From JBHJGM01 sp050331815 (GTDB lineage Bacteria > Verrucomicrobiota > Verrucomicrobiia > Opitutales > JBHJGM01), in the NCBI GenBank assembly GCA_050331815.1, contig JBHJGM010000008.1, positions 62,001 to 126,000 on the forward strand: a DNA stretch of 64,000 nucleotides, read 5' to 3'. Every line of letters starts with the position of its first letter. Position 1 is the stretch's first letter. Below, one piece after another: positions 35,449 through 44,706 of this stretch. The notes beneath the pieces are model-generated. The model was given only the letters and a program-made list of their open reading frames with translations. It was not told the DNA's origin and did no database searches. Position numbers and translations under genes: made by a program.

Positions 35449-36474
35449 TCACTGAAGTTTTGCCACGCGTAGTATTTGTGGCTGTCCTTCAAAGCCCAAG
35501 TCAATCCCGTGCTTAATCTCTACCCCGGAGAGCCCGCTGGTGAGAAGGTAAGGTTCGCGCAACGGTGCATGCGGTGTCAGCAGCGAAAGGCTGTAGTCGA
35601 ACGATGTCCAATGCGTGCGCACGGGTTGAAGCGGCTGCGCTTCAACGAAGTTACGGAAATGCATGCTGTCGGTAGCGCAGTTGAAAGAACCCGCAACGAT
35701 GGTTTCTCCATCAAGCGTCACGAGAAAGTCGGCCAACTGCTGCAGCTGTGCGATGCGGAAGTCCCATCGGTCTGAAGTCGTTGGCTCAGGCAGGTGAACA
35801 GCCACCAGGTTGATGTATGCACCGTCCGGTTGCAGTTTTACGGCAAAGGCGCGAAAAGCAGCCTCAGCCGGGACAGGAGTCACACGCATAGGTTGTTTGC
35901 CGAAAACACAGATGCCGTAACCCGCTTCGAACGCGCTTTGAAACCCTGCCGTGCGCAACTCGTTTTCCAGATACGGCAAAGCCATCGTGTTACGCTTACA
36001 GACAATCAATAGCTCAGGCTTGAGATTACCGGCCCATTCAACCAAGCGGCTCGAATCTTTCATATCCTCCAAGACCTCAACGGTTGCTACCTGATAGACA
36101 TTGGACGCCTCATTTTCATCGACTACGTTTGGAGGCTGAACTGTTGGCCAAAGAAGCACCACGACCAGGGCAAGCAAAAGCAATCCACGAAACCAAAGCG
36201 CGCCCAGACATGCGATAACCGCGCCGAAGAAAACCACCAAGGCCGCTTGTAAATGGTAATGACTCAGAAAGTCAGTCTTGTGGTGCATATGGGCTACGGA
36301 TACAGCCAGCGTGACGATGATGCAGAAAACGATCAGCAGCTTCATAAAAGCCGGAAATACATTGAGCGTCCCTGAGTTCAGACGCTTATCCGGCTGTTTC
36401 GAGACCTTCGACTGCTGCGAGTGACTTTTTTTGGGATTCGGGGAGCCTTCTGCGGGACCAAGTATGTTACCCAT
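35449..36474 (-). CDS. EEP-fold membrane protein, probable pseudoenzyme (paralogue of the next gene)
   Basis: 341 residues from ATG 36474; starting at the later ATG 36345 gives a simpler N-terminus, MKLLIVFCIIVTLAV. Three hydrophobic helices and a soluble domain match the downstream gene in order and spacing. Aligned key positions have changed: GDLNCSPYS became GSFNCATDS, the terminal SDHWP is lost (DLGFEGQP), and the Glu block IAIEYN became LIVCKRN. The His of LVAVHLPEP is kept. It is therefore likely inactive as a phosphodiesterase and may act as a partner of the active copy. Homology is inferred by eye. Confidence 0.72.
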   Translation of the reverse strand: MGNILGPAEGSPNPKKSHSQQSKVSKQPDKRLNSGTLNVFPAFMKLLIVFCIIVTLAVSVAHMHHKTDFLSHYHLQAALVVFFGAVIACLGALWFRGLLLLALVVVLLWPTVQPPNVVDENEASNVYQVATVEVLEDMKDSSRLVEWAGNLKPELLIVCKRNTMALPYLENELRTAGFQSAFEAGYGICVFGKQPMRVTPVPAEAAFRAFAVKLQPDGAYINLVAVHLPEPTTSDRWDFRIAQLQQLADFLVTLDGETIVAGSFNCATDSMHFRNFVEAQPLQPVRTHWTSFDYSLSLLTPHAPLREPYLLTSGLSGVEIKHGIDLGFEGQPQILRVAKLQ

Positions 36475-36621
36475 ACATATCGTGAAATCACCTTCAATTT
36501 AGCGAGGCAAGACCCGTAGAGGCGAAAAAGAAATCCTGTATTACCAAGCCGTTCTGCGAATTGATGGCCCGTGACGCTTGGGTGCTGGGGTTCGCAGGCC
36601 GACCTATTAGAGGCATTTTCT

Positions 36622-38412
36622 ATGGGATTGTTGGGTGTACACCGTGGTCGACGCGCTTGTCGAAGCGTCCTGGCCTGTGGCTTGTTGTGCAGCCTGAGGC
36701 TGCTGTCGGCTGAAGGCGCGGTCCAGGCGGTGCTCGACGGCGGCTTTTTCGGGCATCCGCAAGGGGGCGTGAGCGTCAACGGGCAGGAGCTGCTGCCGTC
36801 GACCATCACCGATCTGGTGGTGCTGGCCAATGGCAAGATCGTGGTTTGCGGCTCGACCAACACGCGCAACGCGCTCCCGCAGGCTAAGCAGTTTCACCTG
36901 CTTCTGGACGAAGCGGTCGGAACAAACATGGCTTTCGTGGCGCAATTTTCGGCCGACCTGAAAACGGCCGAGTGGCTTTCGCTCTTTCCCTTTGATTGCA
37001 TCGTACCGCGCAAAATCATGCGTTGCCCGGATGGCACCTTTGTTCTGGGAGCGCGGCGAATGGAGCGGCTTCTGGAGTGGGTGCCCGAAGATCAACAGGG
37101 ACGCTGGAAAGACAATCAGGCGGTGTTGATCAAGCTTTCCCCGGAAGGTCGAGAGATTCGTTGGGTCCACCCCGGAGCCCCAAACCAGATTGACGTCACC
37201 GGCCTCGCCGTGGATGCGCAAGGCGTCATTTATTGGAGTGGCGGGACGCTGGGCCCGGAGCAGCCCGCCTTGGTCTGCCGGGTCGATCCGGATGGCCAAC
37301 GCTTGCTGCCCTGGGCGGGGCGTCCGGATGCGGACATACAGTGGGCGTTGAACCTTCACGGCACATCCCCGGATCTGAACCAGACCGGCCAGTTCTGGCA
37401 TTTTTATCGAAGGGCGCAGACGCAGCCCTATGACTACGATGGTCGTCGGGGTTCGGCTGCCGAAACCGTGATCGATCCGGAAGGTCTGCGCCAGGGCGGA
37501 CCGCTGCTGCTGTTGCCGGATGGTGATCTCATCATCGGAGCCACCTTTCAGTATCGCTATCACGAAACTGGGGGCCGTCGGCATGGCGGGCGCGACCTCT
37601 TTCTGGCGCGCTACGATCGGGACGGGCGCCTTAAATGGTCCACAAACCTGTACCGGCGCGGAGACGGCATTCACGGGCTGGAGCAGCGATTGGTCGACCT
37701 CGCTTACGATCCGGCCAGCGGCGCGCTGTTTGTGCTGGCGCATCAGCATGGCACCGCGCGGTACAAATTGCTGGGCGATCTCGTAGGCAACCCCGGCAAC
37801 AGCGTGCTCTCCTGGGTGGGCCGCGTCGATGCGCGTAGCGGTGGACTGACCCATGGCTGGTATTTTCAAAATCCCCGGCCGGACAGTCCCGACGGCTGGC
37901 CGCAACTCTCCAGCAATGCGCTGACCGATTTGGAACTCGATGACGCAGGCCAGGTTTATCTCACCGGCGGGGGCGGCGCGGCCACGGTCACGACCAAGGG
38001 CGCGCTACAGTCCTGGCCTCGCGAGCAGAAAGGTGCCGAACACGGGGTGCTCGTCGTGCTCGACAACACGCTCCAGCGGATGCGCTTTGCCTCGTTGATC
38101 CGCGGAACGGCGGAGGCCGACCTGCAACGCTGGCCGGCCTGCGAATTTCATGCCCTGGGCCTAAATCAGCACGGCGTGATCCTGGGAGGGACGACACAGA
38201 CTGATCGGCTGCCCTTGCGTCACACCGCTGGCTGGTCCGCCTTTGAAGGCGAACGCAGCCGCGGCGCGTTTCTGGGGCTATTGCGTTTCGAAACATCCCG
38301 TCAGCGCACGCTACCCGTCACAGCTTTGCCGGAGTCCTCAGGCGACGTCACCGCCGACAACGCAGCCCCTCCTCTGGCCACCAGCGCCCCGCCGGGCTTC
38401 CGCCCGTACTGA
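36622..38412 (+). CDS. Secreted beta-propeller-like protein
   Basis: 596 residues from ATG 36622 (36571 possible). A signal-like N-terminus (GRRACRSVLACGLLCSLRLLSAEG) is followed by repeated blocks typical of SBBP/NHL-like propellers: LVVLANGKIVVCGSTN, VTGLAVDAQGVIYWSGG, LLLLPDGDLIIGATF, LVDLAYDPASGALFVLA and LTDLELDDAGQVYLTGG. The role is probably binding or surface; no catalytic motif is seen. The last 30 residues are Pro/Ala-rich. The next terminator is about 290 bases downstream. Confidence 0.8.
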   Translation: MGLLGVHRGRRACRSVLACGLLCSLRLLSAEGAVQAVLDGGFFGHPQGGVSVNGQELLPSTITDLVVLANGKIVVCGSTNTRNALPQAKQFHLLLDEAVGTNMAFVAQFSADLKTAEWLSLFPFDCIVPRKIMRCPDGTFVLGARRMERLLEWVPEDQQGRWKDNQAVLIKLSPEGREIRWVHPGAPNQIDVTGLAVDAQGVIYWSGGTLGPEQPALVCRVDPDGQRLLPWAGRPDADIQWALNLHGTSPDLNQTGQFWHFYRRAQTQPYDYDGRRGSAAETVIDPEGLRQGGPLLLLPDGDLIIGATFQYRYHETGGRRHGGRDLFLARYDRDGRLKWSTNLYRRGDGIHGLEQRLVDLAYDPASGALFVLAHQHGTARYKLLGDLVGNPGNSVLSWVGRVDARSGGLTHGWYFQNPRPDSPDGWPQLSSNALTDLELDDAGQVYLTGGGGAATVTTKGALQSWPREQKGAEHGVLVVLDNTLQRMRFASLIRGTAEADLQRWPACEFHALGLNQHGVILGGTTQTDRLPLRHTAGWSAFEGERSRGAFLGLLRFETSRQRTLPVTALPESSGDVTADNAAPPLATSAPPGFRPY

Positions 38413-38876
38413 GCGCGGTGTACGCAAATAACTGAAAATCAGGATGTACCGGAATTGACGCGCATCGACGGACAACAAAGCTACTTAATGTTACTGAAAC
38501 GCGTTTTCGTTAACATCAAACAGATCACGTCCTTCGGCGATGTTGAGCAACTGGGCGTAAGCGTACAACGCAGGTCGGCGACCAGAAGCAGGAACGATTT
38601 CACGCAAGGTTGCGGGGAGAAAATTTACCGTAGTGGTAATCGACGGGCGGCATGAAAGCTGGCTTTGCTTATCAAATCAAAAGGGTCAGGCAAAAATAAA
38701 ACCCTCACTCTTTTCGTGAGGGTTTTAGGGCCGAGGACCGCGCGGCACCACGAGAGGTGGGAGGTCGCTATCGGCTTGTATTGTTTGTTATAGGTCGACC
38801 CTAGTTGAGTCTGGCGTAGCTGGCAAGATGGATTGAATCAAACTCCAGCCGATTTTACGGCGTTTTTACCGGGCGA
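38413..38876. other. Intergenic region with one terminator
   Basis: 464 bases between two convergent genes. It contains the intrinsic terminator at 38698-38726. I see no convincing gene; a 66-codon frame around 38455 has no recognisable features. Confidence 0.5.
38698..38726. terminator. Bidirectional intrinsic terminator between convergent genes
   Basis: AAAACCCTCAC and GTGAGGGTTTT form an 11-base perfect stem around a 7-base loop. A/T tracts on both sides let it work for the plus-strand propeller gene and the minus-strand actin-like gene. Confidence 0.85.
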
Positions 38877-40004
38877 TTAGCCGACGAGATGCTGCCACTG
38901 ATTGGGCCGGGCCTGCTGAGCGGCCTTGAAGGCACCGCGTGCGACCAGTTCCTTGAAGTTGGCGCCGACCGTGCGGACCTTCGGTGACTCATAGCCATCG
39001 GCTGCGAGCATCTGCTCGAGCACCTTGTCGATGTTCTGCACCTGGCTGCCGCCCCCAGTGATGATGATGTTCTGCAGGGTCTCCTCGACCGAGTCGGAGG
39101 AGATGCGGCTAATGATCTCGATAATCTTGGTGTGGACGGTTTCCACGAGCGCATTGCAGGCGTCGAGAATGTGTTCGGCGACCTCGAGCTGGCGCGGTTT
39201 GCCGCCCACGATGACCTTCACGTGAACCGGTCCGGTGAGCTGGCCGCAGAAGGAGTTTTGCTCCTTAATCTCGCGGATTTTAAGCATGGACAGGTGCGTG
39301 TCGGGAAAGCTCTTGAAGATGGACTCGCTGAGCATGCCATCGACGGTGTCGCCGGCGAAGGGCACCGAGATTTGGTCGTTCTGTGTCGGGTAGTAACCCT
39401 GAATCAGGCAGAGGTCGGTGGTACCGGCGCCGATGTCGATAAAGAGCGAATTGTTGACCGGGTCGATGTAGTTGCCCTTGCCGATCTTCTGCTCTTCGCG
39501 CACGCCCAAGGCGGCGAGGAAGGGTTCGGGGATCAGCAGGATGGCTTCGAAGGAACCGGTGGCGGCTTCGGCCACTTTGCGGCGGGCTTCGGCGTCGGCG
39601 TTGGCGGGCACCCCGATGACGACGCGCACTTCGTTGTCGCGTTCCGGGTCGAGGAGCGTGCGCAGGTGGGCGCAAAAATCGCGTCCGGAGGGCAGGTCGT
39701 CGACGATGCCGTCTTCGAGCGGCTGGACCAGGCGCAGGTGCAGGCGGTGGGCCAGCGCCTCGTCGCCGAAGTAAACCTCGCGCTCATCCGGCAGGACGCC
39801 GGAAACGATCCCTTCCTTCACGTAGCCGCACAGGGTGGGCAGCACTTCGTTGAAGTCGGGCTTGGAACTGCCGGCTGGTCCGGCCAGCAGGCAGGTGCTA
39901 TTGGTTCCCAGATCCAGGCCGGCGATGGTCAACTGCGCGGCGTTGGAGGTGGACTTGGCGGACTTCCGTGTCGCGGGCCCGGCCTTTGCTTTGGCTACGG
40001 TCAT
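38877..40004 (-). CDS. MamK-family actin-like protein
   Basis: 375-residue actin-fold ATPase. Phosphate-1 is DLGTNST at 31-37, phosphate-2 is DIGAGTTD at 190-197 and the adenosine motif is GGGS at 317-320. Blocks QPLEDGIVDD, VIGVPANADAEARRK, LIPEPFLAALG and VKVIVGGKPRQLEV parallel MamK, the filament that positions magnetosomes, more closely than MreB or DnaK. The N-terminal 25 residues are basic and Ala-rich. No other magnetosome gene is visible, so a magnetosome role is not supported. It follows a large coiled-coil gene by 106 bases, and the two probably form a filament-plus-adaptor pair. Confidence 0.85.
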   Translation of the reverse strand: MTVAKAKAGPATRKSAKSTSNAAQLTIAGLDLGTNSTCLLAGPAGSSKPDFNEVLPTLCGYVKEGIVSGVLPDEREVYFGDEALAHRLHLRLVQPLEDGIVDDLPSGRDFCAHLRTLLDPERDNEVRVVIGVPANADAEARRKVAEAATGSFEAILLIPEPFLAALGVREEQKIGKGNYIDPVNNSLFIDIGAGTTDLCLIQGYYPTQNDQISVPFAGDTVDGMLSESIFKSFPDTHLSMLKIREIKEQNSFCGQLTGPVHVKVIVGGKPRQLEVAEHILDACNALVETVHTKIIEIISRISSDSVEETLQNIIITGGGSQVQNIDKVLEQMLAADGYESPKVRTVGANFKELVARGAFKAAQQARPNQWQHLVG

Positions 40005-40110
40005 GATGAATGGCGGATGAAGATTTTCGTTCGCGGTGAATTTGTTTCGTTGAGCCTTTTCTCGGCTGTTCTTTACAAAAAATTAGCGTCAATCGCTCGC
40101 GGGCGGGAAA

Positions 40111-41865
40111 TTACTGCTCGGGCTTGCCCTGTCCTTCGCTGATAGCGGCGTCAATGATGCTGGAGAGATCCTCGAAGGGGATCTTCGTAACCGGGGTGGC
40201 CTCCTCCAGGATGACCTTCTCCAGCAGTTTGCGCCGACGCTCGCGGGCCTCGGAGATGGCCGACTGCGCGCGCGTGGTCTTCTGGGGCGGTTCGGCGGGA
40301 TTGCGCCCGCGGAAGGTATTTTGCTGCACGCTGTCGGCGGCATCGTAAAGCAGCCGGGCCATTTCGGTGACGCGCTGGCGCAGGTTCTGCAGATCGTCGG
40401 CCAGCGGGCGCACGGTAGCGGCCAGTTGTTTGTCGGCGGGGTAGCGCACCACCTGCTTGAGGTCCTCGCGGATGGCTTCCAGCAGCTTGTCGGATTCTGA
40501 ATTCGGGTTGGCCCAGAGCATTTCCAGATCAGCCCGCAGCGCGATGAGATCCTGGCGCATTTCCTCGGCGGCGGGACGGCTGTTTTGGACGATGGTCTGC
40601 TGGAGCGCATCGATGAGGTCGTGCAGCTCGTTGATCGGCGTTGCCCCGAGATCGCGTAGTTCGTGGCGGACCTGCTGGATGTCTTGACGCAGTTGCTTGT
40701 GCGGAAACTCGCGTACGTTTTTCAGGATCGAGATGACAACGTTGTGCAGGCTTTGAATCTGCGCGTTGGGCAGCTCGCGCAGGCGCTCCAGGTCGTCGCG
40801 GATCGGCTCCAGGTAGCGGCGCAGCTGCTCACGATTTTCCTCGCGGGTGCGTTCGGCCTGGGCCTCCAGACGAACGAGGCGCTCAGCGGTGTTCGCTTCG
40901 GCGCTTTCACGGGCGAGGTCGTCGACGGCTTCCCGCAGCGGCTCGATGGCGCGTTGCAAGGATTCGCGGGGGCGTCCCACGGTTTCTGAAAGCTCCGCGC
41001 GGAAGGCTTCGAGCTGGGCTGAAACCTCGCGCCCGGGCGTTTCGGTAAAGCTGGCGATGTCGAGCTTGAGGCTCTTGATCAAGGTGCGCAGCTCGGAGGC
41101 GTGGGTCCGCTCGCGTCGGCGCATTTCCTCGCGGAAGTCCTCCAGCATGTCGCGGATCTCCTCGCGCATGGGCCCGAGGCGCGCATCGATGGCGGGTTGG
41201 CGGTTGCGCTGGAGCGATTGCAGATCGGCCTTGATGGGACCGAGCATGCCGTGCATTTCCTCGCGCAGCGGATTGATAAACGCTTCCTGATCGATCGGCT
41301 CGGGGCGGGCGGCGGCGCGAATGTCCTGGCGCAGCGTCTCAACGATCGCTTGCAGATCAGGCCCGGGCGCGCTGCGGCCCATCGGGTCTTCGCTGAGCAT
41401 GCCGGCGACGCGTTCCAACTCCTTACGCACCGGCTCCAGCAGCGACTGCGCCTCGGCGGGCGAAACGCGTCCATCCATGCCGACGCGCTGGGCGAGGTGG
41501 TCCATGGCCACTTCGACTTCTTGGGAGAACACGCTTTTGACGTGGGAAAGCAGCGTTTCACGGATGAAGCACGCGTCCTCCACGCGCTTCATTTCCTCGG
41601 TAAAGAGGCCTTCCAGGCGGTGGCGTTTTTCGATCGGCGCATCCGGGCAACGAACGTTCCACTGCTCGATGATCGGCGGCAGTGTTTCGCGCATGATCTG
41701 CGCGGCTTCGTCGTGACGTTCCTCCTGGCGCAAGAGACACGCACGGCGAAAATGCCGCTTGATCTCTTCCCAGTAAACGTCGGGTTGCTCGAACTCCATT
41801 TCGAAAAACTTTGGGACCGGTTCAGCCGCCGGGTAGGCGCTGTCGGGTCGTGAAGCCAGAACCAT
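40111..41865 (-). CDS. Large coiled-coil protein upstream of the MamK-like gene
   Basis: 584 residues, almost entirely helical and highly charged, with no membrane segment or signal peptide. Residues 25-100 form a separate domain (VYWEEIKRHFRRACLLRQEERHD...). From about residue 145 a motif of the form P-[LIM]-[RK]-x-[ED]-[LIM] recurs: EPVRKEL, NPLREEM, GPIKADL, GPMREEI, EPLREAV and EPIRDDL. This suggests a degenerate repeat of roughly 30-45 residues. The C-terminal 60 residues (RERRRKLLEKVILEEATPVTKIPFED...) may dock onto a partner. No family recognised. It is likely co-transcribed with the actin-like gene. Confidence 0.8.
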   Translation of the reverse strand: MVLASRPDSAYPAAEPVPKFFEMEFEQPDVYWEEIKRHFRRACLLRQEERHDEAAQIMRETLPPIIEQWNVRCPDAPIEKRHRLEGLFTEEMKRVEDACFIRETLLSHVKSVFSQEVEVAMDHLAQRVGMDGRVSPAEAQSLLEPVRKELERVAGMLSEDPMGRSAPGPDLQAIVETLRQDIRAAARPEPIDQEAFINPLREEMHGMLGPIKADLQSLQRNRQPAIDARLGPMREEIRDMLEDFREEMRRRERTHASELRTLIKSLKLDIASFTETPGREVSAQLEAFRAELSETVGRPRESLQRAIEPLREAVDDLARESAEANTAERLVRLEAQAERTREENREQLRRYLEPIRDDLERLRELPNAQIQSLHNVVISILKNVREFPHKQLRQDIQQVRHELRDLGATPINELHDLIDALQQTIVQNSRPAAEEMRQDLIALRADLEMLWANPNSESDKLLEAIREDLKQVVRYPADKQLAATVRPLADDLQNLRQRVTEMARLLYDAADSVQQNTFRGRNPAEPPQKTTRAQSAISEARERRRKLLEKVILEEATPVTKIPFEDLSSIIDAAISEGQGKPEQ

Positions 41866-42196
41866 GGGCGGCTCCGGCGTGAAATCTTTGTGTGGCGTGT
41901 GCTGGCATGCGGCAGGTCACCGATGCGGTGTGTCTGGGCGCAACATCGGCACACGCGTAGGGGCGTTAATACGCTTTTTTACAAAGATTTAAGAAGTCGC
42001 CCTGGGGTGCGGCCCTGTTATTGGGCGCTGAGGCCTGGCCGCCTTTACGTTCTGTTGACGATGCGTACGCCTGCACCCATGCGGAAACGCCTGCCAGCTA
42101 AAACGACAATGACACGCACCGCCGGGCTTGTGCAGCCATACAGCCTGGACCGTCTACCTATGGGCGATTTTAATCAGATCCAGCGAGAATCGGCCC
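41866..42196. other. Intergenic region upstream of the coiled-coil gene
   Basis: 331 bases that should contain the promoter of the coiled-coil/MamK-like pair and the 3' end of the esterase transcript. A small hairpin (GCGT-TAAT-ACGC followed by six T) occurs around 41964-41983 and is too short to call a terminator. No gene is recognised. Confidence 0.45.
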
Positions 42197-43165
42197 TTAA
42201 GGCTGTAGTTGCTCCAGAAGCCAGTCGGCAGCGATTTCGCCTGGAATCCGATCCATGGGCTTACCGAGTTGACCGTGGTCGGCGCCCTCCAAAACGATGA
42301 GTTCGTGTGCGACCTCGGCCGCATCTAGAGCTGCGGCCAGGGCCTGGGACTGCTTGAGGTCCACCGCCTCGTCGGCCGTGCCATGAAAAAGCAGCACGGG
42401 CGGATCGTCCGGCGTTACGTGCGAGACGGTGGAGGCCATGCGGTAGGCGTCGAAAATCGGGTGCCCGGGCGGTTGGTACGAGATGACACGCCCGGTCAGG
42501 CTGACCAGCATGGGGCCACCGCCGGGTCGCTCCTGCAGATAGGCCATCAGGTCGTGCACCCCGGCCATCGGCACCACCGCCTGCAAGCGGGTGCTGTGGC
42601 GGCTAACCGGGTCGAAGGCTTCCGGGTCGGCCGCATCTTCGGCTACCGCCAGAAAAGTGATGAGCGTGGCACCCGAGGAATGGCCCATGCCGCCGAGGCG
42701 TTCCGGGTCGATGCCGTACTGGTCTGCGTGGTGGCGGACGAACTGCACCGCGCGCTGGCAGTCGCGCAGTTGCGTCGCAAAGTGGTGTGCGGGCCCGAGC
42801 CGGTGATTGATCGAAAAGACCGTGAAGCCCGCCTCGAGGGCCGGCTCAAAGACCTGCCCCGTGCCGCCAAACAGCGCGCCAAAGATGCCGTTTTCCACCA
42901 GCCAGCGGTCCAACTCCTTCAGCGGCACGTCGCTGTACTCGCCATACGCAGTGAAGCCCGTACCCATGATGAAGACGAGCCCCAGGCCGTTCGGATTTTC
43001 CGGGCGATACACGTCCATCAGCAGGGCGGCACCGTGGTCCATCCCGTAGATGACGTTGCGCTCGGTCGGCTCGATAAACGCGAACACGCGTGTATCCTCG
43101 GCCCACGCCATCGAAAGACCCGCCAGGCCCAGACACGTCAGAAAGAAGCAAAACAACCGCTGCAT
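42197..43165 (-). CDS. Secreted alpha/beta-hydrolase, esterase/lipase type
   Basis: 322 residues from ATG 43165 with a signal peptide (MQRLFCFFLTCLGLAGLSMAWAED, cut near 22). The nucleophile elbow is MGHSSGAT, the acid is in FHGTADEAVD and the His in EGADHGQ. The INHRLGPAHHF block fits the hormone-sensitive-lipase/BD-FAE-like group (HGGG replaced by FGGTG). It is probably a periplasmic carboxylesterase for acetylated or small esters. An in-frame start at 43258 would put 31 residues before the signal peptide and is unlikely. Confidence 0.87.
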   Translation of the reverse strand: MQRLFCFFLTCLGLAGLSMAWAEDTRVFAFIEPTERNVIYGMDHGAALLMDVYRPENPNGLGLVFIMGTGFTAYGEYSDVPLKELDRWLVENGIFGALFGGTGQVFEPALEAGFTVFSINHRLGPAHHFATQLRDCQRAVQFVRHHADQYGIDPERLGGMGHSSGATLITFLAVAEDAADPEAFDPVSRHSTRLQAVVPMAGVHDLMAYLQERPGGGPMLVSLTGRVISYQPPGHPIFDAYRMASTVSHVTPDDPPVLLFHGTADEAVDLKQSQALAAALDAAEVAHELIVLEGADHGQLGKPMDRIPGEIAADWLLEQLQP

Positions 43166-43243
43166 GCGGCGCCTTGCAGCAGTTTCAGGGCCGGGGGTGT
43201 GGTTAGGGAGCGGATTGAAGTTGCTGTCCTGGGGCTGGAATGA

Positions 43244-44654
43244 GTGAATCTTGATCAAGTGGCTGAGACTTCCAGCTCTGCAGTTAAAAAGTCGTCTCGT
43301 AAGTACGGGCCGCTTTTTTGGTGGATCGCGCTGTTAGGCTTTTATGTCTATCTAACCTTTATCTTTACTGCTGGCGGTCTGATTTATGTCTATGTGCTAC
43401 ATTCGTTTGCTGCGGACATACCGCCTCAGCCCATTCCGGCATCCTTGCAAAGGAACTTACCGGATGTCCCTGCCAGTGAGAATGGCTTGCTGATTCTACG
43501 CGAGGCAGTCGCCAATGATGACGTCTTCGTCGATTTGGAAGAGGTCGCCGATGCAGATTTGGTGGAAGCTTATCGGTACGGTGAAATTGAGTGGCTTCCC
43601 CCGGAAACGGTGAAGGCTTGGCTCGCTGCCAATGAGCCTGCCATTGAGTTGATCGAAAGCGCATTCAATGCACCGTATTACTTCGAACCTGAGGGATTGA
43701 GTTTTGAAACTTTAGCTCCTGAAATCGATTTAATTCATGCAATCATTGAACTTAAGCATCAAACACTAGGCGCAGTTGAATTGGACGGGAGCCTAAAGAT
43801 TCGTACCTTGGATTGTTTGCTTGATATAGAGCAAACCGTAACGAGCGCAGGGACATTGATGTCTTTTTTAACTGGAATGTCCGCGCGCTTTAAAAGCAAT
43901 GAAGGAAGCTTAAGGCTGCTTTCGGATACTTCGGATTTGGAAATGTTGGCCGTGCTTGAAGCCAGATTGTTGTCAAACGTTCCCCCCACAGATGCTTTAA
44001 TAGCTGCTTTAAAAGGTAGGCACAGTGTGATAAGAGATTTTCTTCGAAAATCAAAATCCAAACAGTTTGAATTACTTGATGACTGGCATAGAAGCGGATT
44101 AGATATCGAAACTAAATTCAAATTTAAATTAAGCTATAAACCGCATGTAACTATGAGGTATGGGACAATTATTTCAAAGAGTATTTATCAGCGCTCCAAC
44201 CGACACTAAAGAGGTGATCCCTGATTCTTTGATGTTAACTTCAGGCGATCCGGTGCTTTCTGGTTTGAGAGAGGGGAATTTATTTGGTGAAGAGTTGTTG
44301 AATTTTTTAAACCCTTTTAGCGAGTTATACTTTAGTCGTATTTATTATAACGGCACACAAAAACAGCTGTTGCTCACCGCCATTGCGCTTAAGCGGTATT
44401 GGCTTGAGCACGGAGAGTTGCCGAAAACTTTGAACGTGCTGGTGCCCGATTATATCGGAGCGGTGCCGCGCAATCCTTTTGATGAAAGCCAGCCCATTCA
44501 ATACGACCCGAAGCGGCGGATGCTCTGGAGTATCGGAAGCGACTTCGAATATGAAGTCGATTTACTTCTTGACTATGGGATCGACAACACGAACGACTTT
44601 ACCGGGTTTAATAACGCCTTACAAGAACCCACCCTTGTGCTACCGAAGTGGTGA
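43244..44654 (+). pseudogene. Frameshifted gene of a membrane protein with pilin-like C-terminal signature
   Basis: Two frames make one protein. Frame A (43244-44209, GTG start) has a transmembrane helix and an acidic region; frame B (coding to 44654) has the block YWLEHGELPKTLNVLVPDYIG...NPFDESQPI. Frame A reads YGTIISKSI after the GGG at 44162-44164; dropping one G would read YGQLFQRVFISAP into frame B, so a +1 insertion there explains the break. A real frameshift or a sequencing error are both possible. The segment 43680-44350 is clearly AT-rich and differs from its neighbours in codon use. The intact gene at 44707 has the same C-terminal signature. Confidence 0.75.
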
Positions 44655-44706
44655 GTGATGGGCGAGAGCTTGCGCGCTATCGGCGAATCGGCTAGCTCGC
44701 AGGCGC

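Noticed and set aside
38877..40004. MreB or DnaK as the identity of the actin-like gene
   Set aside because: The QPLEDGIVDD, VGGKPRQLEV and phosphate motifs parallel MamK better, and no substrate-binding domain or mreCD neighbours exist.
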